This document shows, in pieces, positions 8,804-15,508 of a stretch of 23,449 nucleotides of DNA (the first letter of the stretch is position 1; each line of letters starts with the position of its first letter). The notes under the pieces were generated by a model that saw only the letters and a list, made by a program, of their open reading frames with translations, was not told the origin of the DNA and did no database searches. The translations under genes and the position numbers were made by a program. This stretch comes from a virus. The DNA lies in the IMG/VR virus record IMGVR_UViG_3300021962_000673, positions 1-23,449 of that record, one strand, 5' to 3'.

Positions 8804-10573
8804 ATGGCTCAAATAATTCCAATATATATTCCAACCTTTATTAGTGATCAGAACTACAATCCTAATAGAGTGCTACCACGCCTTTATTTTTTTAATGGAA
8901 TGTTGGATTGTGAACCTTATTATATAGAAAGCGGTTCATTAACTAATATAGGAGTAATCAAAGAACAAAATCAATTTCCATATTTTGATCATTATAATGT
9001 TGTTACTGGTAGTTTCCCATCCACAGGTTCTCGTTCTCTACTTTTTTTAAATGAAAACCCTGTATATGGTGCTCAACCAAATGAAAATCTTTATACTGAG
9101 TATTGGTCTACCTATATAGGTCTTTTATATAATCCTAAAACAAGATTATTGAATGCCTCAGCAATCATTCCATTGGCTGAATACTTTAAAATGGAACTTA
9201 ATGATATAGTAGAATTTCGTTCTAACTATTATCATTTAAGAGCGATTAATGATTATAACTTAAAGACAGGTGAATGTAAGATTCAGTTGTTAGGGCCTAT
9301 TATTGATGATACCCTTTCATCTGGTGTATTTGGATGTTCGTTTACATTTGATAGTGCGACAGTAACAACAACTACTTCTACCACTACAACTGCTGCTCCT
9401 ACTACAACCACAACTGCAGGCCCTACTACAACAACTACTACATTAACACCGACTACTACTACGACAAGTACGACTAGTACTACAACTACTGCTGCCCCGA
9501 CAACTACAACAACGACAGCAGCAGGTACTACTACAACTACAACCGCAGTACCAACTACGACAACTACAACGGCTACTCCAACTACAACTACTACGAGTAC
9601 AACTACTAGTACAACGACAAGTACTACTACGAGTACAACAACTACAACTGTTGCACCAACAACTACGACAACAACTGCTGGTACTACGACGACAACTACT
9701 GCGGGGCCTACTACAACTACAACTACTCAAACACAAGTTAATTATTCGGTGGAGTTCTTATCAGTAGCAGGTGGGGGAGGATCATCTTGGAATGGCGGGG
9801 GCGGTGGTGGCGCCGGTGGTCTTTTGAGTGGAAGTATTAATTTAACTCCATCATCATCATTATTTATTGTAGTAGGTGCTGGTGGAGCTGGTTCATCTAT
9901 AACTTCTGGTTCAAGTGGCGGAAATAGTTATATTACTGAATCTGCTGTAACTGTTTCTCTATCATATGGAGGAGGTGGCGGTGGTGGTGGTATTCCACCT
10001 ACATCTGGAATTTATTATGGAGGAGCTAATGGAGGTTCAGGTGGAGGAGCACATAGAGCTACACAATCAGGTTCTGGAATTGTTGGTCAAGGATTTGATG
10101 GAGGTATAGGTATACCTGGTGCTAACACAGTTGCTACTGGTTCAAATGGTGGTGGAGGTGGTGGATCATCACAAAAGGGACAAGATACTTTTATTAGTGG
10201 TATTAATATGTACTCCGGAGCAGGTGGTTCTGGATCAGTATGGTTAAATGGTAATACTTACGCTGGTGGCGGTGGTGGTGGAGGAGAGATATATAATGGA
10301 TTTTCAGCAAGATCTATTGGTGGATTAGGAGGCCCTGGAGGCGGTGGTAAAGGAGCAAGTGGAAACGAAACTAATGCATCTGGAGGTTTGGCAAATTCAG
10401 GAGGTGGTGCTGGTGGTGGAAACTCACGCACTAATTCAATTGCTAATGGTGGTAGCGGTGTTGTCATTGTAAGATACTTTGGAATTCAAAAAGGATTGGG
10501 TGGTATTGTAACTTCATCGGGTGGATATACATATCATACTTTCAATTCATCATCAATATACACAGCTTATTAA
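8804..10573 (+). CDS. Tail adhesin: tail-attachment domain, Thr-rich linker, Gly-rich tip
   Basis: The 589 residues fall into three parts. Residues 1-187 form an attachment domain; WSTYIGLLYNPKTRLLNASA and NDIVEFRSNYYHLRAINDYN look like the C-terminal part of Bacteroidota phage tail proteins, as if split from the gene before it. Residues 188-310 are a linker of T5-T7 blocks separated by AP, AGP, AVP, ATP and S. Residues ~316-565 are a glycine-rich domain with runs of GGGGG separated by short strands, ending GGSGVVIVRYF. The last part, GGYTYHTFNSSSIYTAY, resembles the closing module of glycine-rich phage adhesins. Glycine-rich tips with polyglycine-II packing are known in T-even-like gp38 adhesins, so host surface binding is the likely role. 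Thr tracts are plausible O-glycosylation sites, an inference supported only by the glycosyltransferases downstream. Confidence 0.72.
   Translation: MAQIIPIYIPTFISDQNYNPNRVLPRLYFFNGMLDCEPYYIESGSLTNIGVIKEQNQFPYFDHYNVVTGSFPSTGSRSLLFLNENPVYGAQPNENLYTEYWSTYIGLLYNPKTRLLNASAIIPLAEYFKMELNDIVEFRSNYYHLRAINDYNLKTGECKIQLLGPIIDDTLSSGVFGCSFTFDSATVTTTTSTTTTAAPTTTTTAGPTTTTTTLTPTTTTTSTTSTTTTAAPTTTTTTAAGTTTTTTAVPTTTTTTATPTTTTTSTTTSTTTSTTTSTTTTTVAPTTTTTTAGTTTTTTAGPTTTTTTQTQVNYSVEFLSVAGGGGSSWNGGGGGGAGGLLSGSINLTPSSSLFIVVGAGGAGSSITSGSSGGNSYITESAVTVSLSYGGGGGGGGIPPTSGIYYGGANGGSGGGAHRATQSGSGIVGQGFDGGIGIPGANTVATGSNGGGGGGSSQKGQDTFISGINMYSGAGGSGSVWLNGNTYAGGGGGGGEIYNGFSARSIGGLGGPGGGGKGASGNETNASGGLANSGGGAGGGNSRTNSIANGGSGVVIVRYFGIQKGLGGIVTSSGGYTYHTFNSSSIYTAY
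9365..9727 (+). repeat. ACN-codon low-complexity tract (Thr-rich linker)
   Basis: About 360 nt consist almost only of Thr codons with occasional Ala, Pro, Gly and Ser. ACT, ACA, ACG and ACC are mixed rather than repeated in a fixed order, so protein repeats are much more regular than the DNA. The same kind of tract occurs four more times within the adhesin at 10909. Confidence 0.9.
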
Positions 10574-10574
10574 T

Positions 10575-10907
10575 ATGGGACATTGGGCAAAAATAGAAAA
10601 TAATATAGTTGTAAATGTTATTACAGCAGAAGAAGATTTTATTCAGACTTTAGAAGGTGAATGGATACAAACATCTTATAATACAAAAGGAGGGGAGCAT
10701 AAATTAGACGGAACTCCCCTCCGTAAAAATTATGCAGGAATAGGTTATATCTATGATAGAGATAGAGATGCTTTTTACGAACCTCAACCATTTCCATCTT
10801 GGATTTTAGATGAAGATAGTTGTTTATGGGAAGCTCCTATACCTTACCCTTCAGATGGTAATTTGTATAATTGGAACGAAGATACATTAAATTGGGAATT
10901 ATTATAA
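10575..10907 (+). CDS. Conserved small phage protein of virion module
   Basis: An ATG at 10521 is in frame but lies within the adhesin gene; the ATG at 10575, one base after that gene's TAA, matches the junction style used elsewhere and gives MGHWAKIENNIVVNVI. The 110-residue product has the features GEWIQTSYNTKGGEH, LRKNYAGIGYIYDRDRDAF and FPSWILDEDSCLWEAP. These are characteristic of a family very common beside tail fibre genes in marine and freshwater phages. Conserved Trp, Tyr, Gly and Pro suggest a small beta domain. Its function is not known to me; a fibre-associated or fibre-assembly role is inferred from the neighbours on both sides, which are adhesins. Confidence 0.78.
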   Translation: MGHWAKIENNIVVNVITAEEDFIQTLEGEWIQTSYNTKGGEHKLDGTPLRKNYAGIGYIYDRDRDAFYEPQPFPSWILDEDSCLWEAPIPYPSDGNLYNWNEDTLNWELL

Positions 10908-10908
10908 T

Positions 10909-12378
10909 ATGCCAAATATAAATAAACAAATAACATTAACTACTAGAGAAAATTCGGCAGGGCCTTATTTTGATGTTTACTATTCTACTGATTGTACTAA
11001 TTTTACAATTTGTATAGATGGTAGTAATGTTTATTTGCCTACAATTTCATCAACTGTAATTGTGACAGTTCCTGATACCACTATTTGTATAAAATTGGTA
11101 AATAAAAATGCGAATTGTAATGGTAGTTTTTATATAGATTCATTTGGTACTACAACAACTACAACTATTTCACCTACCACAACTATTCCACCTACAACAA
11201 CTACTACGACAGCAGGTGTAACTACAACAACAACATTAAATACACAATGTTATGAGTACACCTATACTGCAATTGCAGGTTGTACAATTTTCTATGTTGA
11301 TTGTAATGGGGTACAACAATCACAATTTGTAGCAGCTGGTCAAACTGTGAATTTAGGATGTATCAGAACCTATGGACAAAGTGGATGTGGGCCGTTTACG
11401 CAAGGAACTCTTTGTGCTACTACGACAACAATAGCACCTACAACTACAACAACAACATTAGGTTGTTACAATTGTGGTAGTGGAGTTGAAGTATTTACAA
11501 CAGGAGCCTTAAATTATGGTTCATACGCAACTGAATCAGTATGTTCAACTTCAAATGAGTGTGGATTATTTGTATATAACGCAATAGATAGACCTAACCG
11601 ATTTAATTTATACGATAATAGTGGATTGATTGGAACATCAGGTTGGGTTGGTTATGCAACTTGGCCTGGACCGTGGGGTGCATCATTAAACGTTTCACCA
11701 AGCGGACAATTTACTTATGATTTTGGTACGACAAGTGGAAGATATGTTTTAGTAGAATATGGACCGGCTGATCCTGAATCACCATCATCTGATACTGCTG
11801 AATGGAGTTTAACTTGTGGAACTTGTCCAACAACAACTACTACTATCGCTCCCACAACAACAACTACAACTGCAGCATTTACTTGTTTCAATTGGACATC
11901 AAATAGATGTAATTCACCTATTGATTGTTTTATTGAATACTATGATTGTAATAATAATTTAGTAAATCAAAGAGTAAATTATCAAGATGGAGTAATAGTA
12001 TGTTCACCAAATGCACCGACTGTAACACAAGGTAATATGAATACCTTTACTCAAGGTTCAGGATGTGGGTATTTACCAACAACTACTACTACTACAACCA
12101 CAATAGCACCTACCACCACAACTACTACTACTTCACTCTTTCAGTATAATGATGGTGGTAGAGGAAATAGTGTAGCAGCTGCTTGTAGTGATGCATCAAA
12201 TATGAGAACTTTTTACTCTAATTGTAGTACACTTACATTTGGAATTGGTTGTACGATATATATTGATACATTCCCTAATCCTTTGACAGGATATACAAAC
12301 ATATTTATAAACGGTGCATGTTGGGATATAAACTCATCAACTGGTGTGATAACAGGATTCTCATCAGAACAATGTTAA
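10909..12378 (+). CDS. Multidomain tail adhesin with four Thr-rich linkers
   Basis: The 489 residues split into five domains: 1-80, 114-169, 186-306, 324-388 and 410-489, separated by Thr linkers at 81-110, 170-184, 307-323 and 391-409. Domains 2 and 4 are cysteine-rich and related: both have a C-x-x-(Y/W)-T opening, an (Y/E)Y-x-D-C-N centre, then V-x-C and T-Q-G-x-x-C. Domain 3 (CYNCGSGVEVF... YVLVEYGPADP) looks like an independent beta domain. Domain 5 ends FSSEQC and resembles the end of the large tail protein (FESC). The arrangement fits a modular host-recognition fibre assembled by domain exchange. It is coupled to the gene before (TAA-t-ATG) and followed 16 nt later by the glycosyltransferase-like gene. 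Individual domain functions are unknown. Confidence 0.7.
   Translation: MPNINKQITLTTRENSAGPYFDVYYSTDCTNFTICIDGSNVYLPTISSTVIVTVPDTTICIKLVNKNANCNGSFYIDSFGTTTTTTISPTTTIPPTTTTTTAGVTTTTTLNTQCYEYTYTAIAGCTIFYVDCNGVQQSQFVAAGQTVNLGCIRTYGQSGCGPFTQGTLCATTTTIAPTTTTTTLGCYNCGSGVEVFTTGALNYGSYATESVCSTSNECGLFVYNAIDRPNRFNLYDNSGLIGTSGWVGYATWPGPWGASLNVSPSGQFTYDFGTTSGRYVLVEYGPADPESPSSDTAEWSLTCGTCPTTTTTIAPTTTTTTAAFTCFNWTSNRCNSPIDCFIEYYDCNNNLVNQRVNYQDGVIVCSPNAPTVTQGNMNTFTQGSGCGYLPTTTTTTTTIAPTTTTTTTSLFQYNDGGRGNSVAAACSDASNMRTFYSNCSTLTFGIGCTIYIDTFPNPLTGYTNIFINGACWDINSSTGVITGFSSEQC
11149..12135 (+). repeat. Four dispersed ACN-codon Thr-linker tracts in the multidomain adhesin
   Basis: Low-complexity tracts at 11149-11238, 11416-11460, 11827-11877 and 12079-12135 encode variants of T(4-8)-IAP/ISP-T(5-7). 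They flank the domains precisely and share short identical stretches such as ACTACAACAACTAC with the 9365-9727 tract. They therefore provide repeated homology at domain borders. Confidence 0.85.
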
Positions 12379-12394
12379 AATAAATTAATTAGTT

Positions 12395-13342
12395 ATGGTT
12401 TTAAGACAGTTAAGATTCGTTTCCGCTCAACCTGCCACATTATACTACGCGTGGCAGGTAGAAGTAATGATTAACAACTTTATAGAAATGGGAGTAAATC
12501 CTAATTTTATAGATGTTGTATGTTGGAAACAAAATGGTATTATACCAGAAGAATGGAGTAAACTAGCAAATAGTTATCCCGTAAGGTTTTTCTTTTATGA
12601 TGATACAAGAGAAACAAAACATTACATATCATCAATCCGCCCAAACATTCTAAAACAACATTTTAAAGCACATCCGTATCTAACGAATGATGCAATTTTT
12701 TATCACGATTCCGATATAGTTTTTTCTAAACCAATAAATCAATGGATTAGTAGTGAAATGGTTGGTGATACAAAATGGTATGGTTCAGATACTCGTTGGT
12801 ACATTTCACATTCTTACATAAAAGGTAAAGGTGATGATGTATTACAAAAGATGTGTGAGATTACTGAAATGGATGAATCAGTCATTGAAGCAAATGAATT
12901 AAATTCTATTGGTGCTCAATACCTAATGAAAAATATAGATTACGATTTTTGGGATAGAGTAGAAACCGATTGTGAAAGACTATATAAAGAGGTTACTGAA
13001 TTAAATAATCAAAAGAAATCTATCAACCCATCGTATCACGAATTACAAATATGGTGTGCAGATATGTGGGCTGTATTATGGGGTGGATGGAGATTAGGAT
13101 ACCAAACTGAATGTCATAAGGCATTTGATTTTAGTTGGGGTACATCAACTGAAGAGGATTACAATAATATGAATATAATGCACAATGCAGGTGTTACTAC
13201 ATCAGATACCGGTCTTTTTTACAAAGCAGGATTTATGAATCAATTACCTTACAATCAACCATTACAAATTAAAGAAGGAACTGCAAGCCGAAAGTATTGG
13301 GAATGGATTGAAATGGTAGGTAAAAAATCAATACTATTATGA
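12395..13342 (+). CDS. Glycosyltransferase-like protein with DxD motif (GT-A type)
   Basis: The 315-residue product has an N-terminal beta/alpha start (RFVSAQPATLYYAWQVEVMI) and a segment AIFYHDSDIVFSKP. In this segment D105 and D107 form a DxD motif as used by GT-A glycosyltransferases to bind a metal and the sugar nucleotide. GSDTRWYIS (130-138) and the later WCADMWAVLWGGWRLGY may form part of the acceptor side. Layout resembles peptidyl-Ser/Thr sugar transferases and other small phage glycosyltransferases, but the specific family cannot be fixed. It follows the adhesin gene by 16 nt and overlaps the oxygenase gene by 4 nt (ATGA), so the cassette is translated together. Transfer of sugar to the Thr-rich linkers is an inference; host surface polysaccharide is an alternative target. 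Confidence 0.66.
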   Translation: MVLRQLRFVSAQPATLYYAWQVEVMINNFIEMGVNPNFIDVVCWKQNGIIPEEWSKLANSYPVRFFFYDDTRETKHYISSIRPNILKQHFKAHPYLTNDAIFYHDSDIVFSKPINQWISSEMVGDTKWYGSDTRWYISHSYIKGKGDDVLQKMCEITEMDESVIEANELNSIGAQYLMKNIDYDFWDRVETDCERLYKEVTELNNQKKSINPSYHELQIWCADMWAVLWGGWRLGYQTECHKAFDFSWGTSTEEDYNNMNIMHNAGVTTSDTGLFYKAGFMNQLPYNQPLQIKEGTASRKYWEWIEMVGKKSILL

Positions 13343-13962
13343 TAAAAAGAATTTATAATACTGATTCATATCCATTTTTAGAGGCACTTACTTTAATCTT
13401 TGGTATAAAAGATTTATCATCCGCACATACCTATTCAGAATTTGAATTACTAAGGAGAGAAAATGATCAGAAAACTATTTTTCATAGAAAGTATTACGAT
13501 AACTTTGAATTAATAAAACCCATATATGAAGATTTTATTCGTTTCGAAATCGTACCTATATTTGGACAAGCAGTAGTTTATCAGAAGATTCCAACGTTTA
13601 GGATACAAATACCAAATAATGTTGGTGTCGGTGAATGGCATAAAGATAAACAATACAATCACAATCAGGCAGAAATTAATTTCTTCTTACCTTTTACAAA
13701 AGCATGGGATACAAATACTATATGGGCGGAAAGTGAAGAAGATAAGGGTGATTTTACCCCCATAGTTTGTGACTACGGAGAGTTTGTACAATGGCGAGGT
13801 GTTTCTCTTACGCATGGAAATAAAATCAACCAGACAAACGCCAGTAGGGTTAGCGTTGATTTCCGCATAATACCTCTTTCACAATGGATTCCTACTGATG
13901 GAAGTGCGATAAATACGGGTGTAAAATTTGATATAGGTGGATACTATGAAATAATGACATGA
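13339..13962 (+). CDS. StrG-like 2-oxoglutarate/Fe(II)-dependent oxygenase
   Basis: The 207-residue product contains GEWHKDKQYNHNQAEINFFLPFT, in which H101-x-D103 is the proximal half of the iron-binding facial triad. The distal half is THGNKINQTNASRVSVDFR, giving H159 and the 2-oxoglutarate-binding R170. The sequence around (WHKD...YNH...EINF.LP.T...DTNTIW.ES....GDF.P) matches the StrG family, named from streptomycin biosynthesis and found in some phages. Such an enzyme would hydroxylate or otherwise oxidise a sugar or other small substrate using O2 and 2-oxoglutarate. ATGA overlaps at both ends tie it to the glycosyltransferase and methyltransferase genes. All catalytic residues appear present; the substrate is unknown. 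Confidence 0.8.
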   Translation: MIKRIYNTDSYPFLEALTLIFGIKDLSSAHTYSEFELLRRENDQKTIFHRKYYDNFELIKPIYEDFIRFEIVPIFGQAVVYQKIPTFRIQIPNNVGVGEWHKDKQYNHNQAEINFFLPFTKAWDTNTIWAESEEDKGDFTPIVCDYGEFVQWRGVSLTHGNKINQTNASRVSVDFRIIPLSQWIPTDGSAINTGVKFDIGGYYEIMT

Positions 13963-14474
13963 TAAAATTAATAGAATCTGAAAACCCTTCTAACCATTGG
14001 AGGTTTTTGGATGTAAAATACAAAGTGGTAATGGATATGGGGTGTTCCTTTTGGGATTCTACATGGAATGAGGGTTGGTTATCATCAACTGAATACTTTG
14101 TAGAAAGAGGAGCAAAAAAGGTAATTGGATTTGATGAAGCTCAGCATGATGTTGATAGATACCATCAATTATATAATGGTGATGATAGATACGACATATT
14201 CCGATTGAGTTTAGGAGACCCTATTACTTTACAAAGATTACTAAACATACATAAACCACAAGTCATAAAATGTGATATAGAAGGTGCAGAAATACATTTT
14301 TTACACATAGAAGATTTAGAAGGTGTAGAACAAATAGCAATAGAATACCATAATGGGCCTACAAAATCAATGTGTGAAACAATGATGCCGTTATGGGGAT
14401 TTGAAAACATAGAACTATATCAATTACATAATAATCCAATAGAATCAGCAGGAGTATATTACGCATGGAAATAA
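13959..14474 (+). CDS. FkbM-like SAM-dependent methyltransferase
   Basis: The 171-residue product shows the order of a class I methyltransferase. Motif I is KVVMDMGCSFWDST (SAM loop), motif II is KVIGFDEA (acidic residue for the ribose), and KCDIEGAE (104-111) is the signature block of FkbM-type O-methyltransferases. It is shorter than most FkbM proteins (about 200-280 residues) and lacks an obvious N-terminal extension, so it may be minimal. It overlaps the previous gene by 4 nt and the next by 10 nt. In this cassette it could cap a sugar added by the neighbouring glycosyltransferases, which is an inference; the fold assignment is stronger than the target. Confidence 0.72.
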   Translation: MIKLIESENPSNHWRFLDVKYKVVMDMGCSFWDSTWNEGWLSSTEYFVERGAKKVIGFDEAQHDVDRYHQLYNGDDRYDIFRLSLGDPITLQRLLNIHKPQVIKCDIEGAEIHFLHIEDLEGVEQIAIEYHNGPTKSMCETMMPLWGFENIELYQLHNNPIESAGVYYAWK

Positions 14475-15331
14475 TTAAAGCAACATACGGAGGTAAAGAT
14501 TGTACCGAAGAAGTAAAAAGAAAAGTGATAAATGGTAAGTTAATCTTACGAGCAGATAATGATATAATAGGTGACCCATCGGTAGGAGTATTCAAAAAAT
14601 TAATTATCAATGCAAAAATTGATGGTGAAGAAAGTGAAAACGAATACAATGAAGGAGCATTAGTATCACTACCAAAACCTAAAACTGATAGATTAGGTAT
14701 ATTTTATTCTAATAATATAAATGAAAGCATTTATCCATCTATTAGAGCATCACTTAAATCTATACAAAAAGCAGCCGAAGGTAAAGCAGATATATTAACT
14801 TGTATGTGGAGATATGAAGTAGAAAATCCATTCTATCAATGTATAGCATGGACACAAACATCATCACATCTAAATCAAATTCTACAAGTACTACAATTAT
14901 TATATACTGCAAGGGAAAGTGGTGATTACAAATATGTAAGTTTCTTAGAACATGATTTAATTTATGCGGAAGGTTACTTTGATTATCCTGAATTTGAAGA
15001 AGGAGTATTGGCTAATATGAATTATATTGGGATGAATAGGGAAGGGTATCAGCCATTGGGCCAGAGAGATAAACCAACCTCACAATTAACAATGAGATTT
15101 ACCGATGCAATCCAACATTTTGAATCTCTATTACCTAATGCATTAGTGAGAAATAGTGGCCTTTTAGAACCACAAATCCCTATGGTTGAATGGAATGCTA
15201 AAAATCCTAATGTTCACATCAATCATGGTTCACACTTTACATCACATTACAATGTATATAAGAAAAATGATTTGTTTCAATCGCATCCTTATTGGGGTGA
15301 GCATTCTCAGTATTTAAGTTTCTTCCCATAA
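14465..15331 (+). CDS. Glycosyltransferase-like protein with extra N-terminal DUF3395-like domain
   Basis: The 288-residue product appears to be a fusion. Residues 1-70 (MEIIKATYGGKDCTEEVKRK, then NGKLILRADNDIIGDPSVGV) resemble the small beta domain I know as DUF3395-like, with the N-D-x-x-G-D-P-x-x-G-x-x-K-x-L core. The core is 'A-x-Y-G...V...NG.L'. Residues ~75-288 look like a GT-A glycosyltransferase: a beta/alpha start LGIFYSNNINESIYPSIRASL and an acidic FLEHDLIYAEGYF (EHD 162-164) at the place of the metal-binding motif. MNYIGMNREGYQPLGQ follows, and the C-terminus contains histidines (VHINHGSHFTSHYN) that could help bind metal. It overlaps the methyltransferase gene by 10 nt and ends the cassette. 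Specific sugar and acceptor are not predictable. The extra domain may bind the protein target. Confidence 0.58.
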   Translation: MEIIKATYGGKDCTEEVKRKVINGKLILRADNDIIGDPSVGVFKKLIINAKIDGEESENEYNEGALVSLPKPKTDRLGIFYSNNINESIYPSIRASLKSIQKAAEGKADILTCMWRYEVENPFYQCIAWTQTSSHLNQILQVLQLLYTARESGDYKYVSFLEHDLIYAEGYFDYPEFEEGVLANMNYIGMNREGYQPLGQRDKPTSQLTMRFTDAIQHFESLLPNALVRNSGLLEPQIPMVEWNAKNPNVHINHGSHFTSHYNVYKKNDLFQSHPYWGEHSQYLSFFP

Positions 15332-15344
15332 AGAAACCAAATTT

Positions 15345-15356
15345 TATGTTATATAG
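15345..15356 (+). promoter_or_regulatory. TATGTTATATAG motif, candidate promoter
   Basis: This near-copy (11/12) of TTTGTTATATAG ends 2 nt before the ATG at 15359. It follows the stop of the modification cassette, where a new start of transcription would make sense. If it is a promoter, the message would be almost leaderless or start inside the small gene. Confidence 0.35.
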
Positions 15357-15358
15357 GT

Positions 15359-15508
15359 ATGATAAGGAGCATAATTGATTTATTGGTTTTAGATGAGTAT
15401 TACGGTATTTCAGAAACAATTGATACCGCAAAAGGTAAATACCAATACCCATCATCAATTTCAAAAGGAATAAAGTTACTTAAAAGAATTTGGAAAAGTA
15501 AAAAATAA
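15359..15508 (+). CDS. 49-residue protein upstream of and overlapping the tape measure gene
   Basis: The open frame gives 49 residues, opening MIRSIIDLLVLDEYYGISE with a basic end (KGIKLLKRIWKSKK). The first 13 residues are hydrophobic enough for an amphipathic helix. Its TAA overlaps the tape measure ATG by one base (TAATG), a coupling that supports real translation. The position directly before the tape measure is where tail assembly chaperones usually lie, but it is far shorter than those. An A6 run just before the stop could in principle allow a -1 slip into the tape measure frame, because the downstream gene is in that frame. Confidence 0.6.
   Translation: MIRSIIDLLVLDEYYGISETIDTAKGKYQYPSSISKGIKLLKRIWKSKK

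Noticed and set aside
9365-9727. CRISPR-like array in the repeat tract
   Set aside because: The repeats are codon-level and in frame with no regular spacers.
9443-9736. Cys/Ser/Arg-rich frame on the - strand
   Set aside because: It is the antisense reading of ACN Thr codons (giving Cys, Ser, Arg) in the linker tract, not a gene.
10258-10467. Proline-rich frame on the - strand
   Set aside because: It is the antisense reading of GGN glycine codons in the adhesin tip.
10521-10574. Upstream ATG for the small protein at 10575
   Set aside because: It would extend the protein into the adhesin gene; the ATG at 10575 has the TAA-t-ATG junction used by neighbours and matches the family's usual start (MGHWAKI...).
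8804-12378. Diversity-generating retroelement variable region in adhesins
   Set aside because: No reverse transcriptase or template repeat is present in the window.
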